NCBI GenBank assembly: GCA_002307295.1
Contig: DBTY01000003.1
Coordinates: forward strand, 62,001 to 126,000
Direction: 5' to 3'
DNA length: 64,000 bases
DNA from: Ignavibacteriales bacterium UBA1304
GTDB taxonomy: Bacteria > Bacteroidota > Ignavibacteria > Ignavibacteriales > Ignavibacteriaceae
Below are positions 16,748-24,950 of this stretch, piece by piece; position 1 is the stretch's first letter; each line of letters opens with the position of its first letter. The notes beneath the pieces are model-generated. The model was not told the DNA's origin and made no database searches. It saw only the letters and a program-made list of their open reading frames with translations. The translations under genes were made by a program, and so were the position numbers.

Positions 16748-18506
16748 GGTTAACCGAAACTGCTTATGGGCTGATACTTTTGTAAACGGTTTATCTTCTT
16801 TGGGGGTTAAATATGCGTGTATTTCGCCCGGTTCAAGAAATACTTCTTTAACAATTGCGTTTGCTAAGAATAAAAAAATAAAATCGTACCTGCATATAGA
16901 CGAAAGAGCTTCGGCTTTTTTTGCCCTTGGAATTGCAAAAGCAAAACATACGCCAGTGGCTTTGGTCTGCACGTCCGGCACTGCGGTAGCGGAGTTTTAT
17001 CCGGCAATTATAGAGGCTTTTAAGCAGCGCGTTCCATTAATCGTATGCACTGCGGATAGACCTGCGGAGCTTCTGAATCTTGGCGCAAATCAAACAATCT
17101 TTCAAAAAGATATTTACAAAAACCATATTCGTTTTTCGGCGGACGCAGGTCTGCCTGAATTATCGGAAAAGAAACTGAACGCTTTAAGAATGTTAACTCT
17201 TAAAGCGTTTTTAACATCCTCTGCGCTAGATACCGGTCCGGTGCATATTAATTTCCCGTTTGATAAGCCTTTTGAACCAGACAGCTTTACTGACGAAATT
17301 GAAGAAGACTTATTGGTTTTATCAAAAACGGAATTTAAAAACGGCGCCGGAAGCATTAACAAAAATAATAGCGGCAAAAACGGTTGGATTACTGAAATTG
17401 CCAAAGAAATGAAAACATCTTCTAAAGGGATTATAATCGTTGGGCCTGGGAGTTATGAAAAAGAATTTTATAAACAATGCTCTGAGCTTTCTGATAAACT
17501 CAGCTATCCAATATTAGCCGACGCTTCTTCGGGCTTCCGTTTTACGGAATTTAACAAAAAAAACGTTATTGCTAATTATGACGCGTTCCTGCGTTCAAAT
17601 GAATTTATTAAAAAACACTCTCCTGAGCTTATCATACATTTTGGAAGGACTGTCACTTCAAAATATCTTGATGAATATTTAAGCAAATGCAATTCGCCCC
17701 GATACATGATAAACGAATTTGGAGATTGGTTTGATCCTTCAAAGAAATCAATCGGCGCATTTAAATATGCGCCTGAAGATTTTTGCGGCGAAGTTTTAAC
17801 TAAACTTAATAAGTTAAAGCGCGAACAAAACAGCGATAGCTGGCTGAAAGATTTTATTTTTGCGGATAAAACTGCTGAATTAATAAAAAACGGCATTATC
17901 GGAAATTCGATTTTTGCTTCTGAAAGCGGCGTTATAAACGAGCTGATTGATCTTTTGCCAAAAGATTCGAACCTGATGATTTCCAACAGTATGCCCATAC
18001 GCGATTTTGATAATTTCGCTTCGTTACAGACAAAAAAAATCTCGCTTTTTTATAACCGGGGCGCAAGCGGAATAGACGGAATTATTTCTACCGCATTGGG
18101 AATTGCCAGTTCTACTAACAAAACTACAATTCTGCTTACAGGCGATTTAGCTTTTTATTACGATTTAAGCGGTTTTCTTGCAGCCGCAAAATATAAAATA
18201 CCGCTTATTGTAATTCTTATTAATAATAACGGCGGCGGAATATTCAAAATGCTGCCTGTATCGAAACAAAAAACAATATTTGACGATTTCTTTATGGCTT
18301 CGCATAACTTAGATTTTAAACCGTTTGTTAAAGGGTTTGGTGGAAATTATTTTCTTGTGAAAAGCCGAAGCGGTTTTATTAAGAATTTTAGTCAGGCGTT
18401 AGGCAAAAAAGAGTTTTCTGTTCTTGAAATAAAAACTGATATGACTGAATCGTTAAATATAAGAAATGATTACTGGAATACAGTAACTGAAAAATTATCC
18501 GAATAA
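16737..18506 (+). CDS. menD: 2-succinyl-5-enolpyruvyl-6-hydroxy-3-cyclohexene-1-carboxylate synthase
   Basis: 589 residues from the ATG at 16737, overlapping the menF stop by 11 bases; a TTG at 16731 is a weaker start. It has the ThDP-enzyme layout: an N-terminal Pyr domain with 'CISPGSRNTSLTIAF' and a catalytic-type Glu in 'IDERASAFFALGIAK', a middle domain, and a C-terminal PP domain with 'RGASGIDGIISTALGIA' (MenD signature) and the ThDP-Mg motif 'GDLAFYYDLSG...NNNGGGIF'. It joins isochorismate and 2-oxoglutarate to SEPHCHC. The remaining men genes are not in this window. Confidence 0.94.
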   Translation: MKIKVNRNCLWADTFVNGLSSLGVKYACISPGSRNTSLTIAFAKNKKIKSYLHIDERASAFFALGIAKAKHTPVALVCTSGTAVAEFYPAIIEAFKQRVPLIVCTADRPAELLNLGANQTIFQKDIYKNHIRFSADAGLPELSEKKLNALRMLTLKAFLTSSALDTGPVHINFPFDKPFEPDSFTDEIEEDLLVLSKTEFKNGAGSINKNNSGKNGWITEIAKEMKTSSKGIIIVGPGSYEKEFYKQCSELSDKLSYPILADASSGFRFTEFNKKNVIANYDAFLRSNEFIKKHSPELIIHFGRTVTSKYLDEYLSKCNSPRYMINEFGDWFDPSKKSIGAFKYAPEDFCGEVLTKLNKLKREQNSDSWLKDFIFADKTAELIKNGIIGNSIFASESGVINELIDLLPKDSNLMISNSMPIRDFDNFASLQTKKISLFYNRGASGIDGIISTALGIASSTNKTTILLTGDLAFYYDLSGFLAAAKYKIPLIVILINNNGGGIFKMLPVSKQKTIFDDFFMASHNLDFKPFVKGFGGNYFLVKSRSGFIKNFSQALGKKEFSVLEIKTDMTESLNIRNDYWNTVTEKLSE

Positions 18507-18542
18507 TAATAGCAAAAAGCTTAATATAGAGGCTGAACCCAT

Positions 18543-19052
18543 ATGATAATCAGAAGAGAAACGGAAGAAGATTTTACAGAGATTTATAACTTAGTTAAAA
18601 CAGCTTTTCAAACGGCAAAAGTTTCTAATGGAAAGGAACAGGAATTTGTGGAACAATTGCGTTCTGGCGACGGATACATTCCGGAGTTTGCGCTTGTAGC
18701 TGAAGAAGAAGGGAAATTAATCGGCCACGTTATGCTTACAATTACGTATGTGATTAACGGTCACAATAAAGTTGAATCGCTTTTATTAGCTCCGCTTTCT
18801 GTAGCCTTGGAGCATCGCGATAAAGGAATCGGTTCTACATTAGTAAATGAAAGCATGAAACTTGCTAAACTAAAGGGGTATTCTTCCATATTTCTTGTGG
18901 GCGATCCAAATTACTATGGCAGATTTGGGTTTAAGACTACTGCTCCCATAGGGATTAAATGTATTTATGACGAGGTTCCTGACGATGTTATGCTTTATTG
19001 CGAGCTTACGCCTGGCGCTCTAAGAGGAGTGGTTGGCAAAGTAGAATGCTAA
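18543..19052 (+). CDS. GNAT-family N-acetyltransferase
   Basis: 169 residues with a good ribosome site (agaggctg). The GNAT fold is clear: 'LIGHVMLT' strand, 'LAPLSVALEHRDKGIGSTLVNESMKLAKLKGY' (the Q/R-x-x-G-x-G/A acetyl-CoA loop is R-D-K-G-I-G), then 'FLVGDPNYYGRFGFKT'. The last motif (GDPxYYxRFGF) marks the YhbS-like subgroup, often annotated as putative N-acetyltransferases. The substrate is unknown. Its stop overlaps by 4 bases that of the convergent small membrane gene. Confidence 0.85.
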   Translation: MIIRRETEEDFTEIYNLVKTAFQTAKVSNGKEQEFVEQLRSGDGYIPEFALVAEEEGKLIGHVMLTITYVINGHNKVESLLLAPLSVALEHRDKGIGSTLVNESMKLAKLKGYSSIFLVGDPNYYGRFGFKTTAPIGIKCIYDEVPDDVMLYCELTPGALRGVVGKVEC

Positions 19053-19330
19053 TTATGAGATTCTTCCGGTTCGTGATTGGTTTTTCTTTTATCCGCATAG
19101 ACGGAAATCTTACTGCCTAAAAACTGTCCTGAGAAAAAAGCGAAAATTAAAATTGGGTAAGTAATAAACTGAAAACCGATATTGGAATAAATCCTTAATA
19201 AAACCACAAACGGCACGGGTATATGAATAGAAAGCGCCCATTGAAGGGAGAACTTTTTAACCTTTGCTCGCCAATATCCAAATGGGATATTGAATAAAAA
19301 CACAATCAGCGCTACTATAAAAATTCTCAA
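19049..19330 (-). CDS. small hydrophobic membrane protein in the lol operon
   Basis: 93 residues with a TTG start (19330) and the ribosome site GGA just upstream, five bases after the lolD stop. There are about three membrane segments ('IFIVALIVFLFNIPFGYW', 'IHIPVPFVVLLRIYS', 'YPILIFAFFSGQFLGSKI') and a charged C-terminus. 'FNIPFGYWRAKVKKFSLQWALSIHIPVPFV' is a strikingly specific stretch for a conserved family, but I have no functional name for it. Its place as fourth gene of the lipoprotein-release operon may be incidental. Confidence 0.65.
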   Translation of the reverse strand: MRIFIVALIVFLFNIPFGYWRAKVKKFSLQWALSIHIPVPFVVLLRIYSNIGFQFITYPILIFAFFSGQFLGSKISVYADKRKTNHEPEESHN

Positions 19331-19335
19331 TAAGC

Positions 19336-20052
19336 TTATTCCTGGACTAAACGTCCGTCTTTGATTTCCAAAACGTTATCCGCTAATTTAATAAGGTCGT
19401 GGTTATGCGTAACTATAATCAGAGTCTTTCCGTATTTTTCTTTTAGCTCAACAAAAGTGTGATGAAGCATCTCGCTGTTTTCTGTGTCCAAATTGCCGGA
19501 AGGCTCGTCGGCAAAAATAATAGAAGGGTCGTTAGCCATCGCCCGCGCTACTGCGACGCGCTGCTGTTCGCCGCCGGAAAGTTCAGCCGGTTTGTGATTG
19601 ATTCTATCTGCAAGACCAAGCCTGTCTAAAAGTTCAACCCCTTTTTTTTCTGCTTTTGAAAGCGAGGTCCCGTTTATTAATTGAGGGATTGCGACATTTT
19701 CCAAAGCGGTAAACTCCGGCAGAAGATGATGGAATTGAAATACAAAACCCATATTGCCGTTGCGAAACTTAGCAAGCTTATCGTTGCTCATTTTAATAAT
19801 GTTATTGTCTTCAAAATAGACTTCGCCGCTATCGGGTCTGTCTAACCCGCTGAGTATGTGAAGCAGAGTGCTTTTACCAGCGCCCGAAGCTCCTACTATA
19901 ACGGAAATTTTGTTAACGGGTATGCCTATCGAAATGCCTTTTAAAACTTCTAATTTGTTCTGTTTGGTAGTCTGATAAGTCTTTATGATATTTTCAGCTC
20001 GTAAAATAAACTCATTCATATTTTTATTATTTGTTTCGTTACTGTTTGTCAT
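19336..20052 (-). CDS. lolD: LolD-type ABC transporter ATP-binding protein
   Basis: 238 residues from the ATG at 20052 (spacing 2 bases from the upstream stop); a GTG at 20064 would overlap the upstream gene. Walker A is GASGAGKST, the Q-loop 'FVFQFHHLLPEF' is of the LolD/MacB type, the signature is LSGGEQQRVAVARA, and Walker B with the catalytic Glu is 'IIFADEPSGNLD'. Downstream of two FtsX-type permeases, it should power extraction of lipoproteins from the inner membrane. Many lipoproteins are encoded in this window. Confidence 0.88.
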   Translation of the reverse strand: MTNSNETNNKNMNEFILRAENIIKTYQTTKQNKLEVLKGISIGIPVNKISVIVGASGAGKSTLLHILSGLDRPDSGEVYFEDNNIIKMSNDKLAKFRNGNMGFVFQFHHLLPEFTALENVAIPQLINGTSLSKAEKKGVELLDRLGLADRINHKPAELSGGEQQRVAVARAMANDPSIIFADEPSGNLDTENSEMLHHTFVELKEKYGKTLIIVTHNHDLIKLADNVLEIKDGRLVQE

Positions 20053-20054
20053 TG

Positions 20055-21287
20055 TTATTCCCACTTAATGGCTTCAAGAGGATTTACTTTGGCGGCTTTT
20101 TTTGCCGGGTATAGCGAAGCTAAGAAAGAAAGCAAAATTGAAGCTGCGCCTACGGCAAAGAAATCCCATATCCTTAGTTCTACCGGGAGCGAATTAAATT
20201 TATATTGCAAAGGATCAAGCGGATAAATATTAAAATAAATCTGCATCATACAAATTAAATAACCAAGCAGCGATCCTAAAACTGTGCCGATTATTCCAAT
20301 TAGCAAACCTTCTAAAATAAAAATACGCCGTATTGATTTTTCTGTAGCGCCTAAAGAGGTTAAAATTCCAATATCGCGTTTCTTTTCTATTACCGACATT
20401 GTAAGCGAGCCGAGTATGTTAAATGTGGCTACGGCTATTATCAGAGAAAGTATTATATACGCCGCCCATCTTTCAATTTTCATTACCGAGTAAAGGCTTT
20501 TATGAAAATCGTACCAAGAATTTACCGTTAGCGATTTATCGTTAATCATTCCGCTTAATTTTTCTTTTACAGGGTTCGACATATTAATATTTTTTAATCT
20601 GATATCGTATCCCTGAATTTTATCATACATGCCCAAAACCTTTTGAGCTTCTTCAAGCGAAGTAAATATGTAAAACGCGTCGTAATCGTTATTGTTGGAC
20701 TGATAAATACCGCTGACGAGAAACTTTTGAGTAACAGGCATTGATAATTGCGATAATACTTTTTCAAGCCCGACGGGAGAAACAATTGTTATTGTGTCGC
20801 CAATAAGAGCCTGCATTCTATCCGCTAATTGCAAGCCAATGATGACCTGGGGAGTCCCTGCTTTACGGCTTAAATCAAATTTGCCATATAGAATATTTTT
20901 TTCAATACCGTATACGGATTCGCCGTTCTGCTGGTCTATTCCTTTAACGCTGACTACTTTATTTAATTTGCCTTGCAGAGCTAAAACTTTACCGCTGACA
21001 AACGGAGTGTATGCCGTTATTTCATCAAACTCTTTGAATAGTTGTTTAACGGGAGGCAGTTTTTCGTAGCCTTCGGCAGTTGCGGTTTCTATACGCAACT
21101 GTGGGTCAAAATTCACTAAATAAGACGTTACGAGGCTGCTGAAGCCGTTAAATACCGACAAGACGACTATCAATGCGGCTACGCCAATTGTAATGCCTGC
21201 AATGGAGAGAATGGAAATAATAGAAATAAAATTAACTTTATGCTTTGCTAATAAATATCTTTTGGCTATAAATGTTTCAAATTTCAT
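20055..21287 (-). CDS. LolC/LolE-type lipoprotein-release permease
   Basis: 410 residues: N-terminal membrane segment with the family opening 'FIAKRYLLAKHKVNFISIISILSIAGITIGVAALIVVLSVFNGF', a large periplasmic MacB-like domain (about 50-260), and a C-terminal FtsX domain with three membrane segments ('AAYIILSLIIAVATFNILGSL', 'GLLIGIIGTVLGSLLGYLI', 'FFAVGAASILLSFLASLYPAKKAAK'). 'MSVIEKKRDIGILTSLGAT' is the coupling-helix motif contacting LolD. The gene begins directly after the stop of the other permease. Both permeases differ in sequence, consistent with a LolC/LolE pair. Confidence 0.87.
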   Translation of the reverse strand: MKFETFIAKRYLLAKHKVNFISIISILSIAGITIGVAALIVVLSVFNGFSSLVTSYLVNFDPQLRIETATAEGYEKLPPVKQLFKEFDEITAYTPFVSGKVLALQGKLNKVVSVKGIDQQNGESVYGIEKNILYGKFDLSRKAGTPQVIIGLQLADRMQALIGDTITIVSPVGLEKVLSQLSMPVTQKFLVSGIYQSNNNDYDAFYIFTSLEEAQKVLGMYDKIQGYDIRLKNINMSNPVKEKLSGMINDKSLTVNSWYDFHKSLYSVMKIERWAAYIILSLIIAVATFNILGSLTMSVIEKKRDIGILTSLGATEKSIRRIFILEGLLIGIIGTVLGSLLGYLICMMQIYFNIYPLDPLQYKFNSLPVELRIWDFFAVGAASILLSFLASLYPAKKAAKVNPLEAIKWE

Positions 21288-22514
21288 CTAATTAAACCTC
21301 AGAGTATTTACAACTTTTATTTTAGAAGCTATATAGCTTGGGATAATTGCAGAGATTACGGAAAGCACAAACGCTATCCCGGAGACGTACAAAAATGTAT
21401 TTAGCTGCATTTCAATAGGCACGGTAGACATGAGATAAATATCCGTAGGAAGAGAAATAATATTGAATTTTAATTGAGCAAGCATGATAATGTAAGATAA
21501 TAAGTTGCCTGCAATTATTCCTATGCAGGAAAGGAAAACTCCCTGAATAATGAATATAGTAATTATCTGTTTGCTTGTAGCTCCCAAAGATTTTAAAGTC
21601 CCAATTGAGCTGGTTTTTTCAAGAACTACAATAAGCATAGTTCCAATTATATTAAAAACTGCTACTATAATAATAAGGCCTAAAACAATAGGCACCGGTT
21701 TTTTTTGCAGCTCAATCCATGTGAAAATATTTCTGTAACTTTGATAGATAGTCCTTACATAATGCGGGTAACGAAGGTTATCGCTTAAATAATTTGCGAT
21801 GCTGTCAATTTTAGAAACGTCCTTAAGCTTTATATCGTAACCGTTGATATTATCGCCGACGGCAAAAAGGTTTTGAGCGTCTTTAAGATTAACGTAAGCG
21901 TACAGATCGTCAAATTCAGACATTCCGCTTTCAAATATTCCGCTTATAGTAAATTTTTGTATAGACGGGAAATTATCAGGCGACGGGATTTGGTTATTTT
22001 TTAATGCAAATACGTTTATTTTATCGCCCGGTTTTACAAAAAGCCTGTTCGCAAGTTTTCTGCCAAGAATAATTTTGGGCGAGTCGCTGTTTTCGTCTAT
22101 ATTAAAACTGCCCTCCACAATATCTTTTTTAAGTTCGGAAGATAAAATACCGGGGATGCATCCTTTTATAGTAACTCCGTCCTTTATGTTCCCTTTGCTA
22201 ATTATAGCAAGCCTAGAAAGGGAAGGGGATATAGAAGTAAAATCGCCTTCAATCTTATTGCTGATGTAAGGCAGAACAATTTTATAGTCTGGCAGAAGGT
22301 TTCCGCCAAAAGCAGTTATCTGTATGTGAGAATTAAAATTCACTATTTTGTTCGTAATAGTATTCTGGAAGCCTTTTAATATGCTTAACGCAATAATAAG
22401 AGCGGCCACTCCAATAGCGATGCCTGCAATAGTAACAGCCGAAATAAAAGAAAACAAATTTGTTTCTTTCTTCGAAAAGATATATTTTTTTGCAAAGAAA
22501 AGCGGAAAAAACAT
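21288..22514 (-). CDS. LolC/LolE-type lipoprotein-release permease (second subunit)
   Basis: 408 residues with the same architecture as the next gene: 'FFAKKYIFSKKETNLFSFISAVTIAGIAIGVAALIIALSILKGF' at the N-terminus, a periplasmic domain, and a C-terminal FtsX domain with coupling motif 'VLEKTSSIGTLKSLGAT'. It is the first gene of the minus-strand operon permease-permease-lolD-small membrane protein. Which subunit is LolC and which is LolE cannot be settled from the sequence alone. The 172 bases upstream are shared with the divergent tRNA operon. Confidence 0.86.
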   Translation of the reverse strand: MFFPLFFAKKYIFSKKETNLFSFISAVTIAGIAIGVAALIIALSILKGFQNTITNKIVNFNSHIQITAFGGNLLPDYKIVLPYISNKIEGDFTSISPSLSRLAIISKGNIKDGVTIKGCIPGILSSELKKDIVEGSFNIDENSDSPKIILGRKLANRLFVKPGDKINVFALKNNQIPSPDNFPSIQKFTISGIFESGMSEFDDLYAYVNLKDAQNLFAVGDNINGYDIKLKDVSKIDSIANYLSDNLRYPHYVRTIYQSYRNIFTWIELQKKPVPIVLGLIIIVAVFNIIGTMLIVVLEKTSSIGTLKSLGATSKQIITIFIIQGVFLSCIGIIAGNLLSYIIMLAQLKFNIISLPTDIYLMSTVPIEMQLNTFLYVSGIAFVLSVISAIIPSYIASKIKVVNTLRFN

Positions 22515-22620
22515 TTGTATATAAGAGTTTAAAAATTAATTACGTAATGTAATCAAGAAATGAATCTTAAAGAAGTCATAAAAAGAGAAAAAAAATTGTT
22601 TAAATAAAAAACAAAAACGG

Positions 22621-22652
22621 TTTGCTTTTTTTAATAAGACGCCGTATATTTG
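22621..22652 (+). promoter_or_regulatory. Bacteroidota-type promoter of the tRNA operon
   Basis: TTTG (22621-22624), 20 bases, then TATATTTG (22645-22652) matches the -33/-7 consensus TTTG / TAnnTTTG of the Bacteroidota primary sigma factor exactly. Transcription would start near 22658-22660, about 28 bases before tRNA-Pro. Confidence 0.7.
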
Positions 22653-22686
22653 GGTCTATTTTCTAAAACACTTGTAGAAATTACTA

Positions 22687-22761
22687 CGGGGCGTAGCGTA
22701 GCCCGGCTATCGCGCCTGCTTTGGGAGCAGGAGGTCGCAGGTTCGAATCCTGCCGCCCCGA
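22687..22761 (+). tRNA. tRNA-Pro (anticodon TGG)
   Basis: Acceptor arms cggggcg/cgccccg pair perfectly. The anticodon stem cctgc/gcagg holds the loop tttggga, and the T arm is gcagg-ttcgaat-cctgc. The discriminator is A and CCA is not encoded. First tRNA of a four-gene operon. Confidence 0.95.
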
Positions 22762-22802
22762 CAAAAATGTGGTTGAAAAATTAACTGAAAAGTTTTTTTG
22801 AC

Positions 22803-22875
22803 GCGCCCGTAGCTCAATGGATAGAGCATCAGCCTTCTAAGCTGGTGGTTAGTGGTTCGAGTCCACTCGGGCGTA
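22803..22875 (+). tRNA. tRNA-Arg (anticodon TCT)
   Basis: Acceptor gcgcccg/cgggcgt (G-U at the first pair), D arm gctc/gagc, anticodon loop cttctaa on stem tcagc/gctgg, T arm agtgg-ttcgagt-ccact. It decodes AGA/AGG, the favoured Arg codons here. CCA is not encoded. Confidence 0.95.
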
Positions 22876-22882
22876 CAAATAT

Positions 22883-22956
22883 GGTGTGCGTAGCTCAGTT
22901 GGTAGAGCATCAGGTTGTGGCCCTGAGGGTCGTGGGTTCAAGCCCCATCGCTCACC
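22883..22956 (+). tRNA. tRNA-His (anticodon GTG)
   Basis: Includes the encoded extra G at position -1 (22883) opposite discriminator C73 (22956), the His identity pair. Anticodon stem tcagg/cctga, loop ttgtggc. The acceptor stem gtgtgcg/cgctcac has a U4-U69 mismatch. The three bases after the discriminator read cca, the only one of the four tRNAs where CCA is present in the DNA, possibly by chance. Confidence 0.93.
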
Positions 22957-22985
22957 CCAATTTTTTTGACTTAATGATTTTGTCT

Positions 22986-23057
22986 GGCCCCATCGTCTAA
23001 TGGTTAGGACACCGCCCTTTCACGGCGGGAATAGCGGTTCAAATCCGCTTGGGGTCA
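22986..23057 (+). tRNA. tRNA-Glu (anticodon TTC)
   Basis: Acceptor ggcccca/tggggtc, anticodon stem ccgcc/ggcgg with loop ctttcac, T arm agcgg-ttcaaat-ccgct, discriminator A. Last gene of the tRNA operon; a terminator follows 5 bases later. Confidence 0.95.
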
Positions 23058-23062
23058 CTAAG

Positions 23063-23086
23063 CGGCATTTTTTGCCGTTTTTTTTT
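23063..23086 (+). terminator. intrinsic terminator of the tRNA operon
   Basis: cggca (23063-23067), five-T loop, tgccg (23073-23077), then a T-run of nine. The convergent minus-strand nuclease gene ends 23 bases beyond. Confidence 0.85.
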
Positions 23087-23108
23087 ATCCTCCCCGATTT
23101 TCTCCGAC

Positions 23109-24827
23109 TTACTCTGATAAACTACTCATTAAGTCTTTTATCTCAAATGAAATCTCGTTTTGTTTATAGCTTTGCTGCGTAAACCGGGAAAGCGATTCGT
23201 ATAATTTCTGTTTGCTTATAAATTCTTTCAAATAAAATATACGAACTTTGTTCCTGTTCTTTATCAGCCAGCTTAGACTTATTTTCAATTTTTCCAAATC
23301 TTCTTCATTCGGCATATATTGCAGATTAATAGTGTCTTCGTAAAAATCGTCAATCGCTTCGTCAAAACTATTATCGGGGCCGGTAATGTTATCTTTGATA
23401 TATATTTTACCTGCAATCAAAAGAATATAATCTTTTGATGTAAGCCCTGTTATTTCAAATAAAACCGAAGCGCTGTTTATTGGCTCTGCAATTAGCGACG
23501 ATCTGTGTATTTGAGATAAAATTAACTCTACTAAACGTTTATATTCGCCAGCCGCTTCATATTTCTGCATTTCCGAATACTCTTTCATTTTGCCAAGCAG
23601 TCTGTTTAGCGCAAATTGGTTTTTACCGTATAAAAATTCATATACTTTTGCCAATTCTTCCTTGTAAGCTTCAGTATCGTCCAATACGCAGGGCGCGTTA
23701 CAGCGTTCTATGTCTGCAAGCAGGCATTTCCGTTTTCGGGCAAACTCTTTATCGCTGCACTCCCTCAACGAAAAAGTTTTATCTATAAGCTCAATAAGCG
23801 TTGTCGCTTTTTCTCTTTTTGAAAAAGGCCCAAAATAATCGTTTCCGTCAAAGTCGAACTCTCTGCACAATTCCACCCGCGGATAATTATGTTCGTTCAT
23901 AAAGCGGAGAAAATATTTATTGCCGTATTTTTTTAACAGAGTATTAAACTTAGGCTTATGCAGTTTTATCATTTCGGCTTCGGCTAAAAGAGCCGTCAGC
24001 TCGGAATTAGTAAGCGCAATTTTTAAACGCGAAGAATTAGAAAGTATTTTTTTTGTTTTGCGCGGCGCCGCCATAGAAAAGTACGAACTAATCCTGTCCT
24101 TTAACGATTTAGCTTTGCCAATGTAAATAATCTCGTCTCTGGAATTAAGATAAAAATAAATTCCAGGGGTTGAAGGCAAAGCTGCAATATCCTGCCCCAA
24201 TTTCTTTTTTATTTTAACAGCCGGTTTCGATTGCGGAACATACTGGTAATTAAGCAGTTCTCCGTTAGTTATAATTCCTTCTTTTTCTTTGAGCTCCTTG
24301 ACCATTTTGATGAAAATTTTAGCCGTAACCAAAGCGTCGTCTAAAGCCCGGTGGGCGTTAAGGTTTTTTAGTCTTAGATGGTTTGCAACATTGCCTAACG
24401 ATTTGCTGCGTAAAGCTGGGTATAACCGCCGTGCAATTCTTAAAGTGCATACCTGCGGATTATCGAGATATTCTTCGCCGCAATAAGCGAATTCTTTTTT
24501 AAGAAAGCTGTTGTCAAACGCAAAATTATGACCGCCAATAATTGAGTCTGAAACAAATTCCCTTAACTGCGAAGCTATTTCTTCAAAGAACGGAGCGTCT
24601 GAAACATCCTCGTTTGTAATGCCGGTAAGCTGCGTTATAAAATAAGGCACATCTCTGCCAGGATTCAAAAATGAGCTGAATTTTTTACCAATTTTCAGGC
24701 GCGAAACATATACTGCGCCAATTTCTATTACGCTATTGTCGCTTGGACTTAAACCCGTAGTCTCAACGTCTATAAAGCAAAATTCAGATTCGGCAATAGA
24801 CAGGTCGGATAAAGCGTCGTTATTCAT
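23109..24827 (-). CDS. DnaQ-like 3'-5' exonuclease fused to UvrC-type GIY-YIG nuclease
   Basis: 572 residues, two nucleases in one chain. The N-terminal DEDDh exonuclease (about 13-180) has Asp20/Glu22 (DVETTG), Asp105 (NFAFD), His159 and Asp164 (HRALDD). A GIY-YIG domain (about 215-300) follows with GIY at 222-224, YIG at 235-237, Arg245 and the Glu of 'EAEMIKLHKPKFN'. Next comes the UvrC cysteine segment ('LRECSDKEF...KCLLADIERCNAPC') and a UVR-like helical hairpin. The C-terminal UvrC RNase-H endonuclease is not evident. The layout resembles Cho-type repair nucleases joined to a proofreading exonuclease, a combination known in some other bacteria. A role in excision repair is inferred. It stands alone. 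Confidence 0.88.
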   Translation of the reverse strand: MNNDALSDLSIAESEFCFIDVETTGLSPSDNSVIEIGAVYVSRLKIGKKFSSFLNPGRDVPYFITQLTGITNEDVSDAPFFEEIASQLREFVSDSIIGGHNFAFDNSFLKKEFAYCGEEYLDNPQVCTLRIARRLYPALRSKSLGNVANHLRLKNLNAHRALDDALVTAKIFIKMVKELKEKEGIITNGELLNYQYVPQSKPAVKIKKKLGQDIAALPSTPGIYFYLNSRDEIIYIGKAKSLKDRISSYFSMAAPRKTKKILSNSSRLKIALTNSELTALLAEAEMIKLHKPKFNTLLKKYGNKYFLRFMNEHNYPRVELCREFDFDGNDYFGPFSKREKATTLIELIDKTFSLRECSDKEFARKRKCLLADIERCNAPCVLDDTEAYKEELAKVYEFLYGKNQFALNRLLGKMKEYSEMQKYEAAGEYKRLVELILSQIHRSSLIAEPINSASVLFEITGLTSKDYILLIAGKIYIKDNITGPDNSFDEAIDDFYEDTINLQYMPNEEDLEKLKISLSWLIKNRNKVRIFYLKEFISKQKLYESLSRFTQQSYKQNEISFEIKDLMSSLSE

Positions 24828-24881
24828 ATTGTTAAGCCGGATATTTGTGTAATACTATATAAAAACTGCATTATTTCTCTT

Positions 24882-24913
24882 TTTAAGTCGTTCAAAACTT
24901 TTAATTAAATTTA
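24882..24913 (+). promoter_or_regulatory. probable promoter of the ymdB-folD run
   Basis: TTTA (24882-24885), 20 bases, TAAATTTA (24906-24913): each box is one base off TTTG / TAnnTTTG at the same spacing as the tRNA promoter. The start would be near 24920, about 30 bases before the ymdB ATG. Confidence 0.4.
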
Positions 24914-24950
24914 GAATTAGATATATTCACAATGAAAAATTAAGGAAAAT

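Noticed and set aside
22707..22910. Minus-strand frame of 67 codons ending 'GGRIRTCDLLLPKQAR'
   Set aside because: It is antisense to tRNA-Pro and tRNA-Arg; this translation is a well-known artefact of tRNA genes.
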